A DNA stretch of 64,000 nucleotides from Pachyseris speciosa (Eukaryota; Cnidaria; Anthozoa; Scleractinia; Pachyseridae), in assembly GCA_016490735.1 (NCBI GenBank), contig JAEMWC010000153.1:922001-986000 (forward strand), given 5' to 3'. Under the pieces are notes generated by a model, which did not search any database, had not been told where the DNA came from, and worked only from the letters and a program-made list of their open reading frames with translations. Shown here one piece after another: positions 1 to 11,500 of this stretch. Both the position numbers and the translations under genes were made by a program. How positions within the stretch are numbered: the first letter of the stretch is position 1; the number at the start of each line of letters is the position of its first letter.

Positions 1-148
1 TATTAATTTTTTTGTACAACTGGCCAATGCTTTAAATAACTTTATATAGATTCTGCGGGAACACTAAGAGTATTCACTTTTATTAGGCTGACCACCATGT
101 GTATAAAATATGCAAATATTCAAAGTAAAGTTGAATAGCTATCAATAC

Positions 149-3100
149 CTTATTTTCCTCTCTAGTTCCTCGACATCATCTTCGTCATCATTATCATTGT
201 CGTCATCAAAACCTCTGCCTATTCTCTTGGGATCTCTTGGAATGATCACATTAGTACCCCGCTTGTAATTGAAACAACAATGAACATTGACAGTCAGTTG
301 TAATTTTGTTTTTGTAGAGAGCAGAATATCCTTGGTTTAGTACAGTCTGTGTACATTATTAAAGGTAGACAGGTGACAAGAACAAAGAGTTATAACTTAC
401 ACTGTATTTGTCATCAAAAGTGAACAAAACAGTAAGATGTCAGTGCATTACTTTAGTGACCAACATTTTCATGCTTATTACAGATACGTTAACGAACAGG
501 TATAAACATGTTTTGCATTTCACGTCAACTACTTTAAGTTAGCTAAGACACCCTAGCTAGCTAATCCCGAAACTCATCATTGGAAAGGTCGCTAACATAC
601 CAGTTGTATTGATTTTAATAAAATGACAGAATGAAATATTCTGCAACATTGTGGCACTTATAACATGACTGCAAAATAAAAACATAGTGTACTAATATTT
701 TCTTAAGTCACCTTTTGATTGCTAACCTTCCAAATCTTTCGGTTTGTTTCTATGCCAGCTTTCGATGAACTGGTACTTTTCATACCCTGAGAAACAAATT
801 AAAAATGTAGTACATAATTAATGTCAAATGAATGTACAGCTGTAATTAAAGTTTTGATTTGACTTTAATGATGATCATTGTCAAAGAAAATGATGATGAC
901 ATCTGACGATGGCGATGGCAATGATGATGCAAAGGACACTAATGATGGCAAAACGATGATGACAACTATTAATAACAATGTCAATAAAATTGACAAAAAC
1001 CAGTGATGAATAGTTCTGTATGGATTATGTGGAAATTAATAACATTAACTAAACTCAAAATCAAACTAGAAAATTAGTTGGCAAAATGGGTTCTAAAGGA
1101 ATCAGTTACAAACTTTTAATTAATATTGCATTGTCCATTGTGCCACTTTCTCAACCAATGAGAAGCAAAACCAAAACCAATCGTGACTTGCAAGTGTGTA
1201 TTTTCCTGCGCTTTACGCCAGCTACATGTAATTGCTTCGTATTCTGATTGGCTCATCGCGTTGTTTGTGTCTCTTGTGATTGGTCAGAGTAATTACTTTG
1301 GTTTTGGTTTTACGACACTCAATTGAAAACCACTCTAATACCTCTTTTTGCCTCTTCAGCAAATGAAGTGACTTCCTAAACCTTTCAATCAAGTCCACTG
1401 TATTTAAGATCTGAAAAACAAAGGCATATTCACCTCATGACTGAAACAAGTGTACACATGTGTATTCAAGTGTTACACACACTCAGCAATAGAATGAAGC
1501 TTGCAATTAAGTTGATGCTGTCATGATAGGTTTACTGCTGTGATTACATGATGTTGCAGTTACAGATTGTTATGTTAAAGGCAAGCCAGCCCTCAGACGT
1601 GTTAATTACATGTATGCAATGGTCACACCTCTAACTTTTCCAGGTAAGAAGCTTTAACAATCGATGCCAGTGTGTCAGGAAGACTTCCGTCTGGTATTCC
1701 ACGTAGCATGTCCTGTGAAGCACAAAGAATTCAGATGCAACTAAAGCAATTTTAATAATTATTAAAAACTACTTCACAAGAAAAGAATAAAATTATATCA
1801 TTTTATTTACAATTAATAAAATAATTTTCAGATACAATTAAGACACTAAAAAATCTTATGATAAAATCAATTTCACAATCCTAGCCTGTTAAGTCCAATT
1901 TGTGCCCATTGAGTGGGTATTATTACCTTGAGGCGTGAAACAACAGGTATTCGTCCATCCAGCATGTCCACCAGCTCATTTGCATACAGTCGGAACTCTT
2001 CGGCCAGAGATGACAACTCAGCATTTTTCCTAATTTCTGTTTCTACGAAAAGACATTGCTCTACATGTTGTTATCAAAATATTATTTTATGGATCAAACT
2101 GGTCTTTGCAACAAAATAAAGGCTATCCACCCTCAATTTTAAAAATAATCATTACTAAATAAATCTAACTACAGGATTATGGTTTACGTGAATGTGCAAT
2201 ATAAAAAACATGCTGAATTTTACCTACATGTACAGGTGAAGTACCAGCTAATAATTACAGGGTTTATGCTGGCTTGTGTACATAAAATTCAAGGAGTATT
2301 CAAGCACCAAAAACTGAGTTTTCGAGAAGTGTTTATAGCAAGTTTACTTTGTCTTACACATATTTTTTGAAATGCTTTCATTGGTCAATAGCACCTTTAA
2401 AAAAGCTCCCCCAGATATAAAATACATTTTTAAGAGACACAACCACAAAAGAAAAATTAATTTTAATTACTGACTTTGATATACAGTATGTTGCCCTCTT
2501 TCCTGGACATTGTACCCCTATTTACGACTCTTCAACTTTTACGATTCTGTATTTCATTGTAAAAATGAAAAAAGTGAAGCTAAAAGGACTTAATCGTTCA
2601 GCATATAAGAATTTTCTGTTCGCAGTTTAATATCTCCATCAGAGCATTTTTAGTGAAGTGACACCGTGAATAAAGCTTGATTGATTGATTGACTACTAAA
2701 GAGTTTAGTTGCATTTTTAGTGAGGTATGTTCAATTTCGGACACCTAACGATAGCAAACTATAGGTTATTTTTAAAAGGAAATTCAAGGAATAGTTGTTG
2801 AAAAACTAAGACTAGTGTTTTCATTACTGTCTCTCCTAATTTAAGCTTACCTGTTTTGGTATTCATTAAACTTCCTTCTCTTTCGTTGTTTCCAGCTGTG
2901 AAACATTTTTTTTTTTAAATTTTTGTTTATTACTTTATTCGATGAAACAAATGTATGGCACAGTATTCATAGTATTATTTTAATTACAACCTGTAATTAA
3001 GTTCCAAGAAAAAACTTTATTAGATAGTTTCATTTTACTTCTGGTAACTGCAGCTATTTCCATGCCCTCTACTTGTAATTTTTCAGTGATATCAAACTCC

Positions 3101-6100
3101 ATACTGTAAAGAATTTAATTACGGTATGAAAGTACAGAGAAAGACCATAAAGGTCACAGGTGAAGCCATAACCTGAAAGCTGTAAATTTCACCCAGTACA
3201 TGTACATGTGCATGTACATTTTTGTGATTGATTCATCCCTTTGACTGTAAAAGCAAAATTGGTGGTTAAATTATGTTTTGAGAATAACAATTCTTGACTC
3301 CAGCATTGCACAGGTTTATCATTATTCACCCATGAGTCAATCGTGCCGAACTCTGGCATTTACGGTCTGATGACTTCTTTGCTAAAATGAAAGAATTAAC
3401 TTTCAAAGTACTTTAAACTTCGGACAGAATGTAACTTTTTAAAGTAATGTTTCTTTATTTGACTTTTATATGAATGTATTTTGCTATGTTCAAGAAGAAT
3501 GTTTAATGTATCTCATAATGATCGTCCGGACATGGGGCTATCTGTCATTTGACGTAGTCTTTCCCCAATTACAAAGAAACCAAAGAGCTTCAAGCGATGA
3601 AACTTTGTGCACTAATTGCCAGCAGTGGAAGCTACATTGTGGCCAAAGTTTAGCTTGTTAGTGCACTAGTTTCAAGGTACCAGTAAGATGTTACAGTTTT
3701 GCAAAAAGTGTCCAGAAACAACTTGTAATCCTTTATTATTTCCCACCTGAAGAAAAAAATTCAAGGAGTTTTCATTATTTTCAAGCACTTTCAGCAGAAA
3801 TCCTTCTTTTCGAGGGCTTTTCAAGCGCCCTTGAAATTGAAAATTAAATTCCAGGGCTTTTCAAGGACATCAAGGAGTAGCACAAACCCTGTAATTAGCT
3901 TATATTAGAACTTTGTTACATTTTTTTATTCCTTAGGTTCATTTAATTATTTATATAATTACAATTTATGATGGCTAACATTTTTAACAATTATTATCAA
4001 TAATTGCTGAATCCATGATATTTTTCGCATTGACTGGAAAAAGGATAAAGATATTTTTACACTGTTAGCTTTGGGGAAAATTCCTGATCCACTTGCCACT
4101 ACCCCAAGAACAAAAGATATAAATTCTGTCTTTTTCCACCTCTAGAAAACATCATGATGGTATAATCTCACAAAACATCTGTATATACATGTACACTGTA
4201 TATATTTTTTTAACTTTTAGAAATTGTTTCCAAACTTCATTTCAGCTTGTTTGTAATATTCAGGTGGTGTGAGATCTTTTCATACAAGCACATCTACTAA
4301 TTATAAATGGCCAATATTCATGTATATGTTGTAGGTCAAAATAAAATTCAGGTTAAAATGATTTTAACCTAGGTCAAAATGAAATTCCTTTGTATTCTAA
4401 CCCTAATTATTTATGAATCATGAATAATTAGGGTTAAGGGACAAAGGAATTTGATTTTGACGTACAGTGTAGGTTAAATTCATTTTGACCTGAATTTCAC
4501 TTTGACCTACAACATATACTCTGCATCATCTCAGGTTACAATCATTGTAATTGAAGGCTGCAATTTGATTGAAAAAGATGTAATGCAAACCACTCTTGTG
4601 GAAGGTTGGTTTCTTTGCATGTGCAAGGAAAAATGCACTTTTTACGCACATTATGTGTACATCTCCAAAACGAAAAAAAATCAGTGAAAAAATACCAGAC
4701 AATGTTTTTCAAACAAATTTCAGTTCACATGCAGAAATTTGGACAAATCTGGGCAAAATTAAAAAACAACCTAAAATTCAACATAGGTTGGTTTAATGCT
4801 CTGAGCCCTTCCATTATATAATGATATGTTAAACTGTTTTTAACCCTCCATTCATTAATTTAACACTCAGTGAAAGATAAATTATGATACATGTGAACTA
4901 TACCTTGTTCTGAAGGTTTGCACAGCTGACTGATCTCTGATATCAGGTAAGGCTCCTCCATAACAATTTTATCAATTCTAAATCGGCAAAGCCCAGTAAC
5001 AAGCAGAGTGTATAAGGGCTTGGGCCAGTTGGTACCCGTTACTTGCACCACAACAGCTGCAGTTCCTGTAACATGTGACAATGACTCTTCATCCTAACGA
5101 TGAGGGAATAATTTTTTAATTTGCTGAAAATAAATTGTTACTCTGTAATTTTTAGAAAAGGACATTTAAAGGGCCAACATTCAAGCAATGGAATGTGTTT
5201 ACTTAGAACATTTTGTTATGGCAAGTGTTCTAGATCTATTAGCTCTAACATTTAGGATCTACCACCTGTTACAGGTGGTAAATACTGAGTTTAGTTTCAC
5301 AGCCAGTTGGTTTATTTCAACAATGCCTGTATACACAGAAAGAACTTAAATCCTTTCTTTATTGACTGCCAATAACATGTTTTAAACTCATATAATCAAT
5401 TTGGCAACTATTGAAAAGTACCAAGAGAATGTAAACAATATTATTATTACAGAAAATAATGTTAATATATACTGGTATGTATATGAATGAACACTCTGTA
5501 CTAAATGGTAAAATTTTTAATTAATTACTGTTGTTTATTTAATTATGGTACAGATTGGCAGATGCCAGTTGCAGGTTGTCAGATTGATGAATTTTTAGGT
5601 ATGGAATCAGTTTTAAAATTTGTGAGATAGAAAAGAACAATGTTTCAGTGACATTGTGACACCATTTTCAAGTTCAAATGCATTATATATAATATTTAAC
5701 TGTCAGAAAATTGTTTGCTCAAGATTAACATCTCAATTAAAAAATATATGCAATATCACACAAAATTAATAGTTAATTTTGCTTGAACTGAGTTTGACTG
5801 GACATTGAAAGATGGTGTTAATTATCTAATTAGCAGCATTTCATGCACTAAAGAATTAATTAGAGAACTACACTGTAACACCATCTCTCAACGTCCAGTC
5901 AGACTCAATTCAAGCAAACTGTTTGTGTGATATTGCATATTTATGAATATGTGAACAATCATCCCAGTTATGAACACTACTAAGCAGCAGTGTACAAATA
6001 ACCTGAATCCTGAAGCCTGTACAAGTCTGAATCTTTTTTTCAGGCTTTATTTCACTGCTGCTTAAGTAGTGTTCATAACTGCAACGATCGTTCACATATT

Positions 6101-7424
6101 CATTCTTTAATCCGCAGTTCAAGTATAAGAAAATCATATAATCATTATCACATTGCATATTTAATGAAGAAGTATGTTAATCTTGAGCGAACAATTTTCT
6201 GACAGTTTATTTTAATGCATTTGAACTTGAAAATGGTGTCACAATGTCGCTGAATTGTTGTTCTAATTTCTTTCTCTAATTTTACTTGTCTAAGTTTTAC
6301 AAAACTATTGCTTATAAAGGAATCAGTTTTAGCCATTTAATGTACACCCTTTTGACCATCGACAGGTGCCTTAAAAAAATCCAATGAACCCAGTGACCCA
6401 AAATATCAGGACCTCCTGCCCTTAATATAGAGAAAGTTAAAGGAGCAAGGCCACAACTTCCAGTTACCATGCATCCATACTGAATGATCTAAGAGGACTC
6501 TTGTAAGCAGATGTTAGTTTAATTTCATTCAACAGTTATTTTAAAAATAAATTGTGGCGTACATTTTAGGAATATGAAAATCTGAATAATGGGTGATTCC
6601 AGAAAATATCCATACCATACCACAGGTAGCAACAATGTTTTAACCTCCCCTTGCCTTCAGAAATTCCAAAATGCTCAATCCCCGCATGCCTTCGGAATTC
6701 AGAGAGCAGTACCCCCCCCCTCCCTTTCGGAACTTCCGATTTTTTTACAACCCCTTTGGAATCCTCAAACGAAGTACTTTCTTTTGGTCCTTACCTAAAG
6801 CGCTTGAAGATAGGTAATTTCTTAATTTCCTTGCTTACGGTCACAGGAAATTTTATTTGCAAAAGCTCAGTGGTCATGCCTTCTGTTATGAACTTCGACC
6901 ATGCCCTACGGTGCTACATGTAGTAGCATCGAAATAACTCATTTTGATTATTAAGGCATTCATTTCTCCCTGCTACATTCATCCATCGGATGACAAGAAA
7001 AATCCTCCACTGCTCTAAATAATAATAAACCATGGTCATCCCCCCTATTTCAATTCATTGTCGCTTTTAAGATTTCAACATGCAATTTTCGTTGCTCTGA
7101 AGATAAATTTCCATGTTCATTTCTCACAGATGGTGTGCTTAATCATATAAGCTCTCCACTTTCCAACTCCGAACGAAAAACCATCTGCGTTACAATATTC
7201 ATGTGCTCTCATCAGTGCCATTCGATGTAAACAGTCTAGCAAGAATCTACGCCTTTCTACTACCCCCTGAAATTTGCAAACGTTGAGCCAAGATGACTCT
7301 GGGGACAAATACAATACTTCCCAGGTGAGGGACAGGAAAAATGTTTAATCCAAATATATCAGGCGTTCCATTTGGCTCCCTGGCATTTTAAAAGTTTCAT
7401 AGTTATTTCAGGGAGTCAATACCC

Positions 7425-7474
<50 letters not shown>

Positions 7475-8418
7475 TGATTAATTAACTATTAAATAATTAA
7501 TAAATTAATTAATAATTTTTGTGCAAGCATAAATTAATCAGAGTTAATTATGGGTACAACAAAGTGCTATTGCTATTGTTCATTTCATAACACCATACCA
7601 GCATGTGAGAAAATTATCAGACCATTCAGTTTGTAATGGGAAAGTGACATTGAAAGGCTGGGTCAACAAATTCTTCCTAATGGTACTTCTATAGTGCACC
7701 TTTTGGAAAGACTGGCACATAAATTGTGCTTCCAATTACTTCCATTCCAACTACAAACTGGCTGGTAAATCCTGCTCAAAGCAAGATGCCACAAAATCTC
7801 TTCAAGGTGATGCCTGGATTTGACTGGTCCCTAATTACTGCTAATATTTCTACATCTATGTAACCAACTATAAAAACTGAAAATAAATTAAAAATAATAA
7901 AAAAAATTGAACTTTCTACAACACTAAAAGGAAATTCCTGCTAGCCCGCCCCCCCCCACCCCACCCAACCTCTCAGTCGTCCCGTCATTGTGAGTTCGCA
8001 GAATGACGTACTTCCGTTGTACGTGTATGACACGACCTCCAAAAAACACGTACGACTTTCAAAGCAGAAAAGAAGTAAAAGAAAATTTCCCAGATAAATG
8101 CACGACCAACCTCTTTATCTGATCGGCGAGGTACGATTCCAATAATCACACTGCTCAAGGTATCTTTTCGCAAAAGCCTGGAGTCGATCATCCGCAGACT
8201 GTCGATTGAAGAGAAAACTTATAAGCGTAAGCTTAAGCTTACATAACGAGCTGAAACTTACGATACAACTTTGCAACGGTGCTGTTGAAAACTGAAGGGA
8301 TTTCTTTAGCTTTACGTTACCTGGCATTGTCCCTTACTGCAATCCTCATAGAGGAGCCAGGTAACAGAACTTTGTCTCTGAGAATGAGCAGTGGAAGACG
8401 CTTCGGAAGAACCACCAT
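149..8418 (-). CDS. LONP2: LONP2, peroxisomal Lon protease homolog 2 (5' part, 8 exons, partial)
   Basis: ATP-dependent Lon-family protease of the peroxisomal matrix, which degrades misfolded proteins and aids processing of PTS2 proteins. Coding exons in transcript order are 8321-8418, 8111-8198, 4904-5093, 1927-2042, 1629-1712, 1342-1410, 727-786 and 149-261. Every junction is GT-AG and all phases agree, giving about 272 codons without a stop. The start MVVLPKRLPLLILRDKVLLP matches the LONP2 N-terminus. Exon 3 carries NWPKPLYTLLVTGLCRFRI, a LONP2 signature of the Lon substrate-binding domain. Exon 4 holds EEFRLYANELVDMLDGR. Exon 8 ends in the acidic linker (FDDDNDNDDEDDVEELERKI) that precedes the AAA+ domain. 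Walker motifs, the Ser-Lys dyad and the C-terminal PTS1 would lie left of base 1. No frameshift or stop is seen. Mitochondrial LONP1 is excluded by the peroxisomal-type signature and the absence of a presequence. Confidence 0.94.
1141..1330. repeat. MITE-like inverted repeat with CCAAT-type motifs, LONP2 intron 6
   Basis: AAAACCAAAACCAATCG near 1167 is mirrored by GATTGGTCAGAG...TTTGGTTTTGGTTTTACG near 1278-1312. Several ATTGG/CCAAT words lie inside. It is probably a MITE; its limits are approximate and no duplication was identified. Confidence 0.45.
2043..4903. other. LONP2 intron 3: no exon seen apart from repeats
   Basis: AT-rich intron sequence. Near 2625-2692 a retroposon-like 3' tail is visible (GTGAATAAAGC followed by TTGA repeats). 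A palindromic MITE occupies 4323-4518. Short open frames here have no splice logic and no recognisable products. Confidence 0.5.
4323..4518. repeat. Palindromic MITE in LONP2 intron 3
   Basis: The outer ends TATATGTTGTAGGTCAAA and TTTGACCTACAACATATA are perfect inverted repeats. Inner blocks also pair, notably ACAAAGGAAT with ATTCCTTTGT and CTAATTATT with AATAATTAG around the centre near 4420. Nearly the whole element can fold into one hairpin with imperfect arms of about 95 nt. Confidence 0.8.
5643..6254. repeat. Nested set of three inverted repeats in LONP2 intron 2
   Basis: The outer arms 5643-5731 and 6174-6254 are inverted copies (ACATTGTGACACCATTTTCA in one, its reverse complement in the other). 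Inside are a palindromic MITE at 5749-5938 (TGCAATATCACACAAA... to its inverse; TGGTGTTA/TAACACCA) and a third foldback at 5944-6104, whose arms share AGTGTTCATAACTG with repeats near 16140 and 17467. The layering implies successive insertions. Confidence 0.75.
7426..7472. repeat. (CAAT)n microsatellite
   Basis: About eleven tandem CAAT units in LONP2 intron 2, followed by an AT-rich TTAA-containing stretch. Confidence 0.95.
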
Positions 8419-8547
8419 GTTTGTATTCGTAAGCAAGACTGACCGCGGGTCAACTGAGAACTAATGTTTACTGTCTGGAGCCCAGTTCCTGGCCGTTTCA
8501 TTGACACAAAAAGACCTTTACATAGAGTACTTGGTGTAAATTCCATC
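8419..8547. promoter_or_regulatory. Candidate bidirectional promoter of LONP2 and MRPL52
   Basis: These 129 bp separate the start codons of two divergent housekeeping genes and must hold both 5' UTRs and the core promoter(s), unless transcription starts inside the facing gene. I see no TATA box, in keeping with housekeeping promoters. The role is inferred from geometry alone. Confidence 0.6.
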
Positions 8548-11500
8548 ATGGCGTTTCCTTCGAAACTCTTTGGCTTTGCAGGTAGAATTTGATCTATTCC
8601 TAAACTGAGCGGCACTCCAGTTGCCCTTAATGCGAAGTTTTTATATTCTTTGATTTTCAGTTTTGGCGAGACCTGTGGTGGTGTCGGTGAATATATGTGG
8701 TCGGCAGTGGAGCACGTTCACTCCACTTTATGCTGGGAAAAAAATACGAGTTAAGTACGTACACGTCTTTTGTATGAGAAGACTAATAGCTTCCTGTTTG
8801 TAGGGATTAAAAGGCTACACTATAGAGTACAGGGCCACTTATTTCAACGTACCACTGAATAACAATGGTGTCCATTCTAATATGCCTTGTTCTACAAAAG
8901 CCTGTCACCTTTGAATGTAAAATGAAGAGGACTATTAAAAGTGGCCCAGTATTTTTTGAAACCTGACATTGTTATTGAACTGTTTATTTGTTCATTGACT
9001 GTGAATTTATCCTGATGACATAGCCTCGATTGCATGTAGATTGGCATCTTCGCCCCTTGGTTCTCTTTCACTGTGAATGTTGTTTTTCATTGCTTGAAAG
9101 TTTTTCTGTTCAGACAACTGAAATCTTTGTGAACCAAGACTGCAATTATACAGAGCAAAATTTCAACAGTACTCTGTAGTTGCTCGCAAAAGTTTGACTT
9201 GAGGTAAAGCTAGTGCACATGCTCAGCTAGGTGCATCGTGTAGCTTGCAAACTAATTTTGTCTTAATGAAAGAGCTGATTTATGCACTTTTAGGTGAACG
9301 TAACAGCTCAGAATTAACTTTAACCAGGGCAACTACAGACTACAGGGCCACTTTAGTTCACTTCATTTACATGTTTCAGAGACTTTCTGTGTGTAAAATC
9401 ACCAGGGCTTACAGCAGTCAAGATAACCCTTATATAGCATCAAAATACTGACTGATTCCAATTTTTTGGTGTTATGGGCTAAGGAGGCTCTGAAATTATA
9501 TGTATTACAATACTTTTCTCAGCCTTTTAATTTTACTCTGTTTTTATATAAATTCATGAGTAATAAATAATTAAGAATTTACTTGCTCACTAAAAATTCT
9601 TTAATTACCAATAGTCGTGGACAGGCAGCAGATGGAATTGCTTATGGACCCCTTACTGATTTACCAGACTGGAGTTATGCAGGTACAAATAATTTTAATT
9701 TTGTGTCCAACTTTCTATCCAGTTTTGAAAACAATTTTCCTCAAGTGAGCATGGAGGGGCACCACTACTTACACGCTATGTAGACTTACAGTGTATATGG
9801 ATGCTAAATTTCATGGAAAAGCTTTACTCTTTCTCATACAGACCATCTTGGTGTCAAGAGATATGATCGAAAGGATATCTGTACATACATGTGCTGTGCC
9901 ACACATTGGTTACACATACATTTTCAGACACAATCTCTACATGTGTTCATGCTTGCCATTTGTTTGAGAGGAATAGACTGGCATATTAATGATTAATGAT
10001 ACCATATTAATGAAAGAACTTCATTTGAAGATGAAGATGGCTTAGTGCCGAAAGTGTTCGGATTTTTACTTTTTAACCTTGCAGGGGTTTCATTAAGTTT
10101 TGAAGTAGGAGGGTTCTTGTGGTAGAGTAAGCGGGCAGCCCTGTATACCGAAGGGCCGAAGGCCCGAGCCTGTAGGGGGGTCTGGGGGCATGCTCCCCCA
10201 GAAAATTTTTGAAAATTAGACTCTCGGAAATGCATTTTCCAGCATTCTGAGGTGGAAATTTATAATTCTATGTCCTCATTTTGCAAACAAAAATTGTGAA
10301 TAATTTGCGCAGCTTTTACTTATACTAGCAATGTTGTAACTGTTTACAGCCTTAGAGAATTTACTAAATTGACAAGCACAAACTGACTTCATGAAAACCA
10401 ATAATGTAGCTAATTTTGTAACTGTTTGCAACCTCAGGGAATTTACTAAATACAGAACAGTATGAATAATGAAACCTAACTCACTGGCTTACCGGTATAT
10501 TGCTTAGTTTGTTAGATAGTGAGCCACACTTGCCTTTCTGATTTAAATTCTAATAACTGAAACAAACATTATATAGATCGTAGAGTTTCATGAGTGAACT
10601 CCTCCTTTACTGTTTTGCTACTTTCATTCATGAAGAAAACTTAAAGTGAATCCTAAATACGGGCAACTAGTGTATGAAGCTTAAAAGGACTACACTATAT
10701 GTCATCGGAAAATTCAAAGTCAGAGCCATAATCTGAATCATCATCATCATCTGCTGGTAGCTCCAATGCTTTTGAGGTTTCACCTACTTCATCTGCAATT
10801 GCACGTTGAACTGGCTGAATGACGCCGTCATCATTTGTCTGCACACCAGCATCCTGCATGGTTACCGTTACAACGTTCTCACTTATACCACTTGAACTGG
10901 CGACCAGTGGTGTGCTGACAAACTTTGGAGGACACTTTCAGCGTGGTTTGGCAGCTAACCAAGCTCTAACAGAAGCATCAATCACTCCTTCAAATTCCTT
11001 ACTTTCCACTTTAGGACCATTGATGAGAATGTGTAGCAGAGCATTGAGCATGTCATTCTTCATTGTACTTCGAAGCCTTGTCTTCATCAGTTTTAAAGAA
11101 CTGGCACCCCTTTCCGGCCATGCATTCGAGACTGGAAGAGAGATCACTGCCTCTGCCAACTTTGCAATGAGTGGAAGATTAAATGGGACCAGGTCCTTCA
11201 TGAACATTAGCTTCTGGAGGCACCAATCAGTTGAAGTGATTGTAGGTTTGCTCCCACGAGGGGGCTTTCTAACTTCTTCAGGCAATTCGTTCTTCCATTT
11301 TGCCAAGTCGTACTTGAATACCTGCCACTCATCCATCAACTGCTTTTTGTCGCTTTCGTCATCAAAGAACTGCTCAGCCAGAAGTTTCACCGCTGCACTG
11401 CCATAATCCCTGAATCCAGGCTGGCCCCTTTCTGGAACTTGTGCAGGGTCAAATATACTAAAAGCAGACAGGAGGGGAAGGGCAGGAAATCTGCTACTTA

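Noticed and set aside
10030..10062. Hammerhead-like GATGAAGATGGC...GCCGAAAG next to the hAT insertion
   Set aside because: The core C-U is changed to A-U, and stems I and III do not form; at best a decayed relative of the Penelope-associated motif.
10819..11406. 195-codon plus-strand open frame
   Set aside because: It lies antisense to the hAT transposase C-terminus and its residues are the shadow of that frame.
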